Shown: positions 1-8,343 of the stretch, piece after piece | Layout of the letters: each line of letters begins with the position of its first letter | How positions within the stretch are numbered: position 1 is the stretch's first letter | Assembly (NCBI RefSeq): GCF_900172375.1 | Contig: NZ_FWFS01000012.1 | Location: 1-64,000 of the forward strand | Source of the DNA: Aquimixticola soesokkakensis | GTDB taxonomy: Bacteria; Pseudomonadota; Alphaproteobacteria; Rhodobacterales; Rhodobacteraceae | Reading direction: 5' to 3' | Length of the DNA stretch: 64,000 bases | Program-made: the position numbers and the translations under genes | Notes under the pieces: model-generated | Seen by the model: the letters and a program-made list of their open reading frames with translations, nothing else | Databases searched by the model: none | Told to the model about the DNA's origin: nothing

Positions 1-133
1 CACCCCAAACGATAACAAAAACCACTTACCCACACCCCAAAGCGCAACTTTCGAAAAATCAAAACCAAACACACCAAATCACCCCCGAGTCACCAAAACA
101 AAAATCACCAAATAAATCCAAAACAACCCACAA

Positions 134-172
134 CCGACTCGCCTCAAACACCCAAAAGTGGCGCCGAGTCGG
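134..172. repeat. inverted repeat, 8 bp arms
   Basis: The arms are CCGACTCG (134-141) and CGAGTCGG (165-172), separated by 23 nt. It could form a stem-loop on either strand. There is no T-run on either side, so it is not a convincing intrinsic terminator. Function unknown. Confidence 0.4.
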
Positions 173-209
173 CGCGCAGGTGGCGTGCCGATGCGCGCGC
201 CCTGCCCTT

Positions 210-234
210 TTTGGGTATTTATATCCGAAAGAAG
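210..234 (+). repeat. dispersed 25 bp element, copy 1
   Basis: Reads TTTGGGTATTT, three variable bases (ATA), then TCCGAAAGAAG. The same two 11-base blocks recur at 32170-32194 and 62118-62142, all in plus orientation and outside genes. This copy lies 22 bp beyond the 3' end of the minus-strand glycerate kinase, so it is antisense to that transcript. The function is unknown. Confidence 0.7.
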
Positions 235-256
235 ACCACCGGCGTGCCCTGCCCTG

Positions 257-1546
257 TCACGGCAGAATGAGGATGGCGCGAAAGTCATTCACATTGGTCA
301 GGGTCGGGCCGGTGATCACCTGATCGCCGATGGCCGCGAAAAAGGCGTGGGCATTGTTGGCCGCGAGGGCGTTTGCAGGGTCGAAACCCGCCTGCGCGGC
401 CTTTGCCAGCGTGTCGGGGCCGATCACCGCGCCCGCCACTTCGGCGGCTCCATCGACCCCATCGGTATCACAGGCCAGCGCATGGATGCCTGCGGCCCCC
501 TCCAGGGCCAGGGCCAGTGCGAGGCAGAATTCGGCATTGGGGCCGCCGATCCCTGCGCCGCGCCGTGTCACGGTCAACTCGCCGCCCGACAGCAGCAACA
601 CCGGATGGGACAGGGCTTCGCGGCGCACGGCTTGGGCCAGTCCGGCCTGCGCGCGCGCCACGTCGCGCGCTTCGCCCTGCACAGCGTCACCGAGCAGGCG
701 GACCTCGATCCCTTGCGCGCGCGCCAATCGCGCCGCGGCTGCGAGCGATTGCGCAGGCGCGGCGTAGATCACGTTTTCCACTTTTGACAGGCGCGGATCG
801 TTGGGCGCAACGACCCCTGTGGGGCGCGACAGCGCTTGGGTGACGGCCTCGGGCACCGCGACGTTCCAATCCGCCAGCACCGCGCGTGCATCCCGCGCGC
901 GGCTGGCATCGCCCACGGTGGGGCCGGAGCCGATGAAGGCGGGATCATCCCCCGGCACATCGGAAATCATCAGGGTCAGCATCCGTGCGGGATAGGCGGC
1001 GGCGGCCAGTTGCCCGCCCTTGACCCGCGAGAGATGTTTGCGCAGGGTGTTCATCTTGTCGATGGGGGCGCCGCTTGCCAGCAGGGCGGCGTTGACCTGT
1101 TGTTTTTGCGCAAGGCTCACCCCCTCGCAGGGCGCGCACAGCAGCGCCGAGGCCCCCCCCGATATCAGCGCGAGCACAAAATCCTCTTCGCCCAGCCCCG
1201 CCAACAGCGCGAGCATGCGCCCGGTGACGGCCTCCCCCGCCGCATCGGGCACGGGGTGGGCCGCTTCGACGATCTCGATCCCCTGACAGCTGCGCGCATA
1301 GCCGTAGCGGGTGATCACCAGCCCCTCGCAGGGGCCCCATTGCGCCTCCACCGCCTCGGCCATACGCGCGGAGGCCTTGCCTGCGCCGACCACCACCACC
1401 CGGCCCTGCGGTTTGGGCGGCAGGGCCTGCGCAAGGGAGCGCATCGGGTCGGCCACTTCGACCGCGCGGTCGAACAGGGACCGCAGCAGCGGCTCGGGCG
1501 AAAGGACAGCGGGCGGGCGGGTGTCGGGCTGCGAAGTGTCGGGCAT
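257..1546 (-). CDS. glycerate 2-kinase, MOFRL family
   Basis: A 429 aa cytoplasmic kinase of the GckA/TtuD (MOFRL) type, which phosphorylates D-glycerate to 2-phosphoglycerate using ATP. It feeds glycerate from glyoxylate, serine or tartrate breakdown into lower glycolysis. Visible marks are VGAGKAS (53-59), SGGASALL (129-136), the basic stretch NTLRKHLSRVKGGQLA (from residue 166), and a C-terminal MOFRL half with a GGPNAEF block and DTDGVDG. Full length. The ATG at 1546 is preceded by AGGAGA at suitable spacing. It starts 57 bases downstream of the amidohydrolase stop on the same strand, so the two are probably co-transcribed. The family is clear; the physiological source of glycerate is inference. 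Confidence 0.88.
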   Translation of the reverse strand: MPDTSQPDTRPPAVLSPEPLLRSLFDRAVEVADPMRSLAQALPPKPQGRVVVVGAGKASARMAEAVEAQWGPCEGLVITRYGYARSCQGIEIVEAAHPVPDAAGEAVTGRMLALLAGLGEEDFVLALISGGASALLCAPCEGVSLAQKQQVNAALLASGAPIDKMNTLRKHLSRVKGGQLAAAAYPARMLTLMISDVPGDDPAFIGSGPTVGDASRARDARAVLADWNVAVPEAVTQALSRPTGVVAPNDPRLSKVENVIYAAPAQSLAAAARLARAQGIEVRLLGDAVQGEARDVARAQAGLAQAVRREALSHPVLLLSGGELTVTRRGAGIGGPNAEFCLALALALEGAAGIHALACDTDGVDGAAEVAGAVIGPDTLAKAAQAGFDPANALAANNAHAFFAAIGDQVITGPTLTNVNDFRAILILP

Positions 1547-1602
1547 GGGGTCTCCTGTCGGTTGTTACGATCATGGGCCCCACGCTTGCCGGCGCAAAGG
1601 GT

Positions 1603-2976
1603 TTATTGGGCCGCGCGCAGGGCTTGGCGCAAATCGGCAACCGCTTCGCGCGATTGTGCGGCCAAAGTCGCCAGATCGAGCTGTGGCAGCGCCCCGTTCA
1701 CCACCACCGGCCGGCCCGCCACGAAGCTGTGTTTGACCGGCGCGCCGGCGCAGATGATCGGGCCAAGCGCAAGATCGTGCAGCCCCATGAAGCGCGGGGC
1801 CGACAGGTCGAACAGCGCCAGATCCGCCGCTTTGCCCACGGCGATTTCCCCGATCGCGGGAAGATCCAGCGCCTGCGCGCCCCCCATGGTCGCCCAGTGC
1901 AGGATGGTTTCGGGCCGCATTGCCCCCACGCCCTTGGTGGCGCGGTGCAGGGTGAAGGCGCTGTAAAGGGCCGCGCCCATGTCGGCCGCCTCATTGGCCC
2001 CTGCGCCATCAACGGCCAATGACACCCTGCCCCCCAGCGCATGCAGGCGGTCCGCCGGCGCCACGCCCGAGCCGAGCCGCGCGTTGGCCTGCGGACAATG
2101 GGCCATGCCGGTGTTGGTCTCGGCCAGGAGGTCCAGTTCGCGCTCGGAGAGATCAACCAGATGGGCAAACCACACGTCGTCTCCGAGCCAGTCGTGTCGG
2201 GCCAGCCATTCGAGCGGACGCTGACCGTACATCTTTTGCGTAAAAGCGGCGTAGGCGGTGTTTTCATTCAGATGCGCATGCAGGCGCAGGCCCAGGTTGC
2301 GGGCGAAACCGGCAATCTCGCGCAGGTCGGGTTCAAAGAGGTTAAAGGTGGGCGTGGTCGGGGCCACCGCCACCCGCGTCATCGCATCGGGCGCGCGATC
2401 GTGAAACCGCGCCGCCGTCGCCGCGATCCGCTCCAGCATCTGCGCGAGCGGCTCGTTGGGCGACGGCGGCATGGTGGCGTCGGCAAAGGCCCGCCCCTTG
2501 GTCATCCCCCCGCGCGCAAGAACGAAGCGCATGCCAAATTCGGCCGCGACCCCAAACAGCACTTCGGCAGGGTCGTAGTCGTAGCGTTCGGAGAAAATAT
2601 AGTGGTGGTCGCTGACAGTTGTGCAGCCGGTCAGCGCCAGCTCGGCCATGCCGATACGCGCGGAGGTTTGCAAGATCTCGCGGGTGATCAGCGGCCAGTA
2701 GCGATAGGGCACCTCGGCCAGCCAGATGTCGAGCGCCTCGTTCACTCCCTCGGGCACGCCCTTGAGGATGGATTGAAACAGGTGGTGGTGAGTGTTTACC
2801 AAACCGGGGGTGACAACGCAGCCGCGCGCATCGACGACCTGCTCGCCCTGCTCGGGGGATAGCGCGCCAAGGGCCGCGATCCTGCCGCCGCGCACCCGCA
2901 ACGCACCCGCAAACCGTGTGCCCGCGCGATCGCCGGTCAGCCCCTGCGCGATATTGGTAATCAGAAAGTCGCTCAT
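1603..2976 (-). CDS. amidohydrolase, 8-oxoguanine deaminase / hydroxydechloroatrazine ethylaminohydrolase type
   Basis: A 457 aa member of the metal-dependent amidohydrolase superfamily (COG0402), which removes amino groups from purine- or triazine-like rings. An HxH metal motif sits in NTHHHLFQ (residues 61-68); further ligand blocks are LHAHLNE, a later AHLVDLSE histidine and the aspartate of DGAGANEA. I chose the ATG at 2976 (MSDFLITN) because GGGAG lies 7 bases upstream; the longer frame to 3009 adds 11 residues with no ribosome site. It is followed by glycerate kinase in the same direction. Purine salvage or breakdown is a likely role; the exact substrate cannot be read from sequence, and 8-oxoguanine is the best family guess. 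Confidence 0.8.
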   Translation of the reverse strand: MSDFLITNIAQGLTGDRAGTRFAGALRVRGGRIAALGALSPEQGEQVVDARGCVVTPGLVNTHHHLFQSILKGVPEGVNEALDIWLAEVPYRYWPLITREILQTSARIGMAELALTGCTTVSDHHYIFSERYDYDPAEVLFGVAAEFGMRFVLARGGMTKGRAFADATMPPSPNEPLAQMLERIAATAARFHDRAPDAMTRVAVAPTTPTFNLFEPDLREIAGFARNLGLRLHAHLNENTAYAAFTQKMYGQRPLEWLARHDWLGDDVWFAHLVDLSERELDLLAETNTGMAHCPQANARLGSGVAPADRLHALGGRVSLAVDGAGANEAADMGAALYSAFTLHRATKGVGAMRPETILHWATMGGAQALDLPAIGEIAVGKAADLALFDLSAPRFMGLHDLALGPIICAGAPVKHSFVAGRPVVVNGALPQLDLATLAAQSREAVADLRQALRAAQ

Positions 2977-3137
2977 GTTTTGCTCCCGCCAAGTCGTTGC
3001 GACGAGCAATGTCGGGGCCGCAGCCCCACCGCTTCTACTCCCTGCCTGTTCTGGCCTGCTGGCGCGCGCCTGTCACCTGCACCACGACAGCGATGGCCAC
3101 AGCCGCGCTGCCTGGGCAAACGGTTTGCACAGAAAAC

Positions 3138-3161
3138 AGGCAAAGGGTCGCCCCTCTGCCT
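3138..3161 (-). terminator. intrinsic terminator of the agl operon
   Basis: On the minus strand a 10 bp stem with one G-U pair (AGGCAGAGGG / CCCTTTGCCT) closes a GCGA tetraloop and is followed by GTTTTC. It lies 21 bases beyond the aglK stop, so it probably ends the aglEFGAK transcript and separates it from the amidohydrolase gene. Confidence 0.65.
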
Positions 3162-3182
3162 CCTGGCTGCGCAAATCCGGTC

Positions 3183-4274
3183 TCAGCCTTTGGGCCGCAG
3201 GGACAGCCCGTCGGCAAAGAGGTGCAGCTTGTCCGAAGCGGCGCTCAGGTCCACCCGCTTGCCCCGAAGCCCCGCGTGGATGCCGGGTAATTTGGCGATC
3301 AACGGATCGCGCCCGCCCTCGGCGCTGAAATAGAGCAAAGTCACCTCGCCCAGCGCCTCGATGAAATCCACCGTGCCCCCGATGAGCGGCGTGCCCTCGG
3401 CCAGCACCAGATCCTCGGGACGCACCCCGACGTTGACGGCGCGCCCGAGCTGATCTGCCTCTGTGGGGATCGCCACGGTCGCTGTGCCACCGGACTCCAG
3501 CGTCACGGTGGTCTGCGCGCCCGTTGCGCTGATTTTGCCCGCCAGCAGGTTCATCGCGGGTGAGCCGATGAACTGCGCGACGAATTCATTGTCGGGGCGT
3601 TCGTACAGATCCAGCGGGCTGCCGACCTGCGCGATGCCCTTATTGGCCAGCACAACGATGCGATCGGCCAGAGTCATCGCCTCGACCTGATCGTGGGTGA
3701 CGTAGATCATCGTGCTGTCAGGCATGGATTCCTTGAGCTGGGCGATTTCGATCCGCGTGGCGACCCGCAAAGCCGCATCGAGGTTCGACAGCGGCTCGTC
3801 AAACAGATAGACCTTGGGATCGCGCACAATCGCACGCCCGATCGCCACGCGTTGGCGTTGCCCGCCCGAGAGCGCCTTGGGCAAGCGGTCGAGGTAGTCG
3901 GTCAATTGCAGGATGCGCGCGGCATTCTCGACGGCGGCGGTGATCTCGTCGGTGGATTTCTTGGCGATCTTGAGCGCGAAGGCCATGTTGTCGCGCACCG
4001 TCATATGCGGATAGAGCGCGTAGGATTGAAAGACCATGGCGATGCCACGCTGCGCAGGCGGCACGTCATTCATCGGCACACCGTCGATTTCGAAGGTGCC
4101 GCCGGTGATTTTTTCCAAGCCCGCGATCATGCGCAACAAGGTGGACTTGCCGCAGCCCGACGGCCCGACAAAAACCACCAGTTCGCCGGTCTTGATGTCG
4201 AGATTGATGTCGCGCAGCACCTCGACCTTGCCACCGTAAGATTTCGCAACATCCGTGAGCTTGAGTTCCGCCAT
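3183..4274 (-). CDS. aglK: alpha-glucoside ABC transporter ATP-binding protein
   Basis: A 363 aa ATPase of the MalK/UgpC family that powers import of alpha-glucosides through the AglF/AglG membrane pair. Walker A is GPSGCGKST (37-45), the ABC signature LSGGQ is at 135-139, Walker B VYLFDEP is at 155-161, then the VTHDQVEA H-loop; a C-terminal TOBE-type regulatory domain follows. I chose the ATG at 4274 (MAELKL) because a GGGGAGAG ribosome site precedes it and family members start there; the frame is open 42 codons further up, into the end of aglA. It is the last gene of the operon, 26 bases after aglA. Confidence 0.92.
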   Translation of the reverse strand: MAELKLTDVAKSYGGKVEVLRDINLDIKTGELVVFVGPSGCGKSTLLRMIAGLEKITGGTFEIDGVPMNDVPPAQRGIAMVFQSYALYPHMTVRDNMAFALKIAKKSTDEITAAVENAARILQLTDYLDRLPKALSGGQRQRVAIGRAIVRDPKVYLFDEPLSNLDAALRVATRIEIAQLKESMPDSTMIYVTHDQVEAMTLADRIVVLANKGIAQVGSPLDLYERPDNEFVAQFIGSPAMNLLAGKISATGAQTTVTLESGGTATVAIPTEADQLGRAVNVGVRPEDLVLAEGTPLIGGTVDFIEALGEVTLLYFSAEGGRDPLIAKLPGIHAGLRGKRVDLSAASDKLHLFADGLSLRPKG

Positions 4275-4300
4275 GGTCTCTCCCCTCCCCTTCTTGTGGT

Positions 4301-5947
4301 TTATTGTTTCAGCAGGATGCAGGGCTGCCACGGGCCCAGATGCACCTTGCCGTCCGGCCCCGCATGGGCCGAGTTCAATTCGCCGCCCACCGCATGCCAT
4401 TTGCCCGCAGGCGGATCGATGGCGCAGGGGTCGTCGCTAAGGTTGAAGGCGCAAAACACCGTTTCGTCGCCGCTTTTGCGGGTAAAGGCGATGGTGTTGC
4501 CGATCACCGTCACACGGTCCATCGCGCCGGTTCTCAGCGACGAATGGGCGTGCCGAAACGCAATGGCCTTGCGATAATGGTGCAACAACGACCCGGGATT
4601 GGCTTCGGAGCTGGCGACCGACAGCTTCAGGTGCTCGCCCGAGACCGGCAACCACGTGGTGAAAGCATCCGAAAAGCCCGCGTGGTGGTTGGCTTCATCC
4701 CAGACCATGGGCGTGCGACAGCCATCACGCCCCTTGAAGGCTGGCCAGAAGCGGATGCCATAGGGATCTTGCAGATCCTCAAAGCGCAGATCCGCTTCGG
4801 GCAGCCCCAGTTCCTCGCCCTGATAAAGGCAAACCGAGCCGCGCAGGCACATCATCAGCGTGGTGAAACACCGCGCCGCACTGTCGCCCAGATTCCAGCG
4901 CGAAATATGGCGCGGCACATCGTGGTTGGAAAAGGCCCAACAGGCCCAGCCGTCGCCCGCAACCTCATCGACTTTGTTCATCACCTCTTCGACATAGGCC
5001 GCCGTCGGCATTTTGCCCGACAGCAACTCAAAGGCGTAGCTCATGTGGATGTGTTCATCGCCGCGCGTGTATTCGCCCAGAATTTCCAGCCCGCGCTGAT
5101 CATCCCCGATCTCGCCGACGGCCGCCGCATTATAGCCGTTCATCAGGCTGCGCAGCTTGGCCAGAAAGATCAGGTTCTCGGGGCGGGTCTTGTCATAAAG
5201 GTGATCCTGCCAGGTGTAGGGGTTCACCGCAGGGGCCGTGATCGGATTGCGGTCTTCCTCGGCCAGCGCGGGGTTGTCGCGCAGCTCGGCGTCATGGGTG
5301 TAGAAGTTGATCGTATCCAGACGGAAGCCATCCACCCCGCGATCCAGCCAGAATTGCGACACATCCAGCAGGGCCTGCTGGACCTGCGGTTCGTGAAAGT
5401 TCAGGTCGGGTTGTTCGGTGAGGAAATTGTGCAGGTAATACTGGCACCGTGTGGTGTCCCATTGCCACGACGAGCCGCCAAAGATCGACAGCCAGTTGTT
5501 GGGCGGCGTGCCATCGGGTTTGGCATCGGCCCAGACATACCAGTTGGCCTTGTCGTTGTCCTTGGAGGCGCGGCTTTCCTTGAACCACGGGTGCTGGTCG
5601 GAGGTATGCGAGAGCACGAGATCGATCAGCACCTTGATGCCGAAACTATGGGCCGTCTCGATCACCGCGTCGAAATCGGCCAGCGAGCCGAACATCGGGT
5701 CCACATCGCAATAATCGGACACATCATAGCCGAAATCGCGCATCGGCGAGGTAAAGAACGGCGAAATCCAGATCGCATCGACCCCAAGCGAGGCAACATG
5801 GGGAATGCGGCGCACGATGCCCAGAAGGTCGCCGATGCCATCGCCATTACTGTCTTGATAGCTGCGCGGGTAGATCTGGTAGATCACGGCACCGCGCCAC
5901 CAGTCAGGGTCTTTGGCGATATGGGTTTTGGAAATTTGGGAGGTCAT
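4301..5947 (-). CDS. aglA: alpha-glucosidase, GH13
   Basis: A 548 aa glycoside hydrolase of family 13 (oligo-1,6-glucosidase/alpha-glucosidase group), expected to cleave imported alpha-glucosides such as sucrose, maltose or trehalose in the cytoplasm. No signal peptide is visible. The catalytic triad is readable: nucleophile D211 in GVDGFRLDT, acid/base E279 in AVGEIGDD, and D343 in FSNHDVPR; the first conserved region DLVLSHTSDQHPWF starts at 109. The ATG at 5947 follows the aglG stop by 8 bases, indicating coupled translation. The operon position between permease and ATPase matches the aglEFGAK order known in rhizobia and Rhodobacteraceae. Substrate range is inferred from context. Confidence 0.92.
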   Translation of the reverse strand: MTSQISKTHIAKDPDWWRGAVIYQIYPRSYQDSNGDGIGDLLGIVRRIPHVASLGVDAIWISPFFTSPMRDFGYDVSDYCDVDPMFGSLADFDAVIETAHSFGIKVLIDLVLSHTSDQHPWFKESRASKDNDKANWYVWADAKPDGTPPNNWLSIFGGSSWQWDTTRCQYYLHNFLTEQPDLNFHEPQVQQALLDVSQFWLDRGVDGFRLDTINFYTHDAELRDNPALAEEDRNPITAPAVNPYTWQDHLYDKTRPENLIFLAKLRSLMNGYNAAAVGEIGDDQRGLEILGEYTRGDEHIHMSYAFELLSGKMPTAAYVEEVMNKVDEVAGDGWACWAFSNHDVPRHISRWNLGDSAARCFTTLMMCLRGSVCLYQGEELGLPEADLRFEDLQDPYGIRFWPAFKGRDGCRTPMVWDEANHHAGFSDAFTTWLPVSGEHLKLSVASSEANPGSLLHHYRKAIAFRHAHSSLRTGAMDRVTVIGNTIAFTRKSGDETVFCAFNLSDDPCAIDPPAGKWHAVGGELNSAHAGPDGKVHLGPWQPCILLKQ

Positions 5948-5955
5948 AGTCAGTC

Positions 5956-7095
5956 TTATCCACCTTTGACGGAGCCGGCCAGCAGGCCGCGCACCAGGAA
6001 TTTCTGCATTGCAAAGAACACGACGAGCGGCACGGCGATGGATACAAAGGCGGAGGCCGCCAGAATGTCCCAATCACCCCCGCGCGAACCCAAAAGTTCA
6101 CGCAACCGCCCCGTCATCACGAGTTGGCTCTCGGTGTTGCCCAAGAAAACGGTCGCCACCAGCAGATCGTTCCACACCCAGAGGAATTGAAAAATCGCAA
6201 AAGAGGCCAGCGCCGGAAAGCTGAGCGGCAAAACGATGCGCCGGAAGATTTCAAAATCCGTCGCCCCGTCCACTTTGGCGCTTTCGATGATCTCCTTGGG
6301 CAGACCGGCGATGTAGTTGCGCAGCAGATACACCGCCAGCGGCAGGCCAAACCCCGTATGCGCCAGCCATATCCCGAGGTAGCCCTTGCCCAGACCAATC
6401 GAATTGTGCAGGCGCAACAGCGGGATCAGCGACATTTGCAGCGGCACCACCAACAGCCCCACGATCAGCGCGATCAGGATCGCACGTCCGGGAAAATCCA
6501 TCCACGCCAAGGCGTAGGCGCAAAAGGCCGCCACGAGGATCGGGATGATGGTCGCCGGAATAGTCACGGTAAACGTGTTTACGAAGGAGCGCCCGATGCC
6601 TTCGGAAAACAACACGCGGGTGTAGTTGGCGGTGGTAAAGCTGGGCGGGGTTTTGACGGTGGTAAAGACCCGCTCGCCGCGCTTGCCGCTGGGCTGCTCG
6701 GCATAGGTGAACACATAGTCGCCATTCTCGGCAACGCTCAGGGTGTGGCCGTCATCCTGCGCCACCTCCCCTGCTTTGAAGGCCGCCGGTTCGCGGATGG
6801 AAATGCCGAAATCCGACACCGTGCCCGCACCGCCCTCATCCTCAAAGACGTTGCCTTCGATCACCCAGACCCCGTCCACCTGCCTCGCGGTATCCGGCGC
6901 GCTGGCGCGCGCGACGATGTTTTGTTCCGAGGCCGAAAGCGCGGTCCACCAGCCCGAGGTCGTGATCGCGTCGCGGTCGCGAAAGGAGGAGATCAGCAAA
7001 CCAAAGGTCGGCACCACCCAGAGCAGCACCAAAAGGCCCACCGCGATGTTGACCGCCCAGGTCAGCGAGGACTTTGTCCCTGCGATATTGTCCAT
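5956..7095 (-). CDS. aglG: alpha-glucoside ABC transporter permease
   Basis: A 379 aa inner-membrane permease of the MalG type. One N-terminal membrane helix (about 13-37) is followed by a long hydrophilic, presumably periplasmic segment (about 40-180), and then the usual five-helix core. The EAA loop that docks the ATPase is EIIESAKVDGATDFEIFRR. The inserted segment makes it longer than a typical ~280 aa MalG-type permease. The ATG lies one base after the aglF stop, so the two permeases are translationally coupled. Confidence 0.92.
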   Translation of the reverse strand: MDNIAGTKSSLTWAVNIAVGLLVLLWVVPTFGLLISSFRDRDAITTSGWWTALSASEQNIVARASAPDTARQVDGVWVIEGNVFEDEGGAGTVSDFGISIREPAAFKAGEVAQDDGHTLSVAENGDYVFTYAEQPSGKRGERVFTTVKTPPSFTTANYTRVLFSEGIGRSFVNTFTVTIPATIIPILVAAFCAYALAWMDFPGRAILIALIVGLLVVPLQMSLIPLLRLHNSIGLGKGYLGIWLAHTGFGLPLAVYLLRNYIAGLPKEIIESAKVDGATDFEIFRRIVLPLSFPALASFAIFQFLWVWNDLLVATVFLGNTESQLVMTGRLRELLGSRGGDWDILAASAFVSIAVPLVVFFAMQKFLVRGLLAGSVKGG

Positions 7096-7096
7096 C

Positions 7097-8092
7097 TCAG
7101 ATATCCTCCTTGCGGGCGTTGCGAATGTTCCAGACCATGATCGGCGTCACCATCAGCATGATGACAAGCGCAATCGCCGAGGCGCGCCCGTAGTCGTTGC
7201 CGCGAAACATCCAGTCAAACATGTAGTTGGCAAGCACCTGAGTGCCCCACTGGCCGTTGGTCATGGCCAGCACGATGTCGAAAATCTTCAATACGGTGAC
7301 GGTGATGGTCGTCCAGACCACCGCGACCGTGCCCCAGATCTGGGGCACTTTGATCTTCCAGAACACCTGCCAGGGGTTCGCCCCGTCCAGAATCGCCGCC
7401 TCGATGGTTTCTTCGGAAATACCGCGCAGCGCCGCCGACAGGATCACCATGGCAAAGCCCGTCTGAATCCACACCAAAATCGCCATCAGGAAAAAGTTGT
7501 TCCAGAACGGCAGGGTAATCCATGCCGCGGGGTCGCCCCCAAACCCGTAGACGATGGCATTGAGCAGGCCGATCTGTTCCTGACCTGCCGCGCGGTAGTC
7601 ATAGACGAATTTCCAGATGACCGAGGCCCCGACAAAGGAAATCGCCATGGGCATGAAAATCAGCGATTTGGCGAAATTTCCCCAGCGGATGCGATCCGTC
7701 AGCGCCGCTGCGATCAGGCCGAAAAACGTGGCCAGAGCGGGCACGGTGATCAGCCAGAGAATGTTGTTGAAGAGGGACTCGCGAAACTTGCCGTCCTTGA
7801 CCAGCCAGACCCAGTTATCCAGCCCCACCCAGGTGCGACCGGAGCGGTTGTGCAAGGACAACCAGATCGAGTTGAACACCGGATAAACAAGATACAGCCC
7901 CAAGATAAAGAGGGCAGGAAACATGAACAGCCACGGGCGGATGCGATTCGCGCGATTGATATTGCGCCCCGCGTTCACGCCCTTGGCCGGAAGCGCCGCA
8001 TCCAGCAGTTTATTGGACATGAAAAAGTACAACACGCAGCCAAACACGCCTGCAATCATCGTGCCAAGTGCGAATGTAATCTGCTCGAGCAT
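7097..8092 (-). CDS. aglF: alpha-glucoside ABC transporter permease
   Basis: A 331 aa inner-membrane permease of the MalF type, partner of AglG. An extra N-terminal helix (about 2-26) precedes a charged linker and the six-helix core. The EAA docking loop is ETIEAAILDGANPWQVFWK. The ribosome site is GGGAG, with the ATG at 8092. It is separated from aglE by 251 bases that contain a strong stem-loop, so its expression is probably lower than that of the binding protein. Confidence 0.92.
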   Translation of the reverse strand: MLEQITFALGTMIAGVFGCVLYFFMSNKLLDAALPAKGVNAGRNINRANRIRPWLFMFPALFILGLYLVYPVFNSIWLSLHNRSGRTWVGLDNWVWLVKDGKFRESLFNNILWLITVPALATFFGLIAAALTDRIRWGNFAKSLIFMPMAISFVGASVIWKFVYDYRAAGQEQIGLLNAIVYGFGGDPAAWITLPFWNNFFLMAILVWIQTGFAMVILSAALRGISEETIEAAILDGANPWQVFWKIKVPQIWGTVAVVWTTITVTVLKIFDIVLAMTNGQWGTQVLANYMFDWMFRGNDYGRASAIALVIMLMVTPIMVWNIRNARKEDI

Positions 8093-8343
8093 CTGGTTCT
8101 CCCCCTCCCCGAATTGTCACAACGCGCCATCGCAAACCGGGTTGCGCAGCCTTTCAAGGGTGCGCCGTACAGGCCCCGTCGATGACGGTGCCCCAAAGCC
8201 GATCACGACTTTTGCCAGCAAAGACAAAGAAATACGTCACATCTTTTACAGGTAGCGCAAAGCGCGTCGCTGCCAAGAGCGGGCGTTGCACAGCCTGTCA
8301 AAGACGAAGTGGCGCGGGCACATGCGGCCCGCGCCAAACGGGC
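8093..8343 (-). other. aglE-aglF intercistronic region
   Basis: A 251 base spacer inside an otherwise tightly packed operon. I see no gene in it. Its 5' end, just after the aglE stop, holds a 10 bp stem-loop (8310-8336). The remainder has no clear promoter or repeat. Confidence 0.6.
8310..8336 (-). promoter_or_regulatory. intercistronic stem-loop after aglE
   Basis: A perfect 10 bp stem (TGGCGCGGGC / GCCCGCGCCA) closes a 7-base loop, starting 7 bases after the aglE stop codon. No T-run follows on the minus strand, so complete termination is unlikely. In binding-protein operons such structures commonly protect the 3' end of the first cistron and raise binding protein over permease; that role is inferred here. 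Confidence 0.6.

Larger units (their letters stand above)
1..256. other. gene-free, A/C-skewed segment
   Basis: I find no supportable gene here. The first ~160 bases of the plus strand are made almost entirely of A and C, with few G or T, unlike the GC-balanced coding DNA that follows. Short open stretches exist in two plus frames, but their translations are low complexity and unlike any family I know. The segment carries an 8 bp inverted repeat (134-172) and one copy of a dispersed 25 bp element (210-234). It lies downstream of the minus-strand glycerate kinase, so it may hold that gene's 3' end or the edge of a locus outside the window. Confidence 0.5.

Noticed and set aside
836-1966. 376-codon plus-strand frame opposite glycerate kinase
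   Set aside because: Antisense shadow of low-complexity composition without recognisable motif.
4304-6190. 628-codon plus-strand frame opposite aglA
   Set aside because: An antisense shadow of the GH13 gene, whose catalytic triad is intact.
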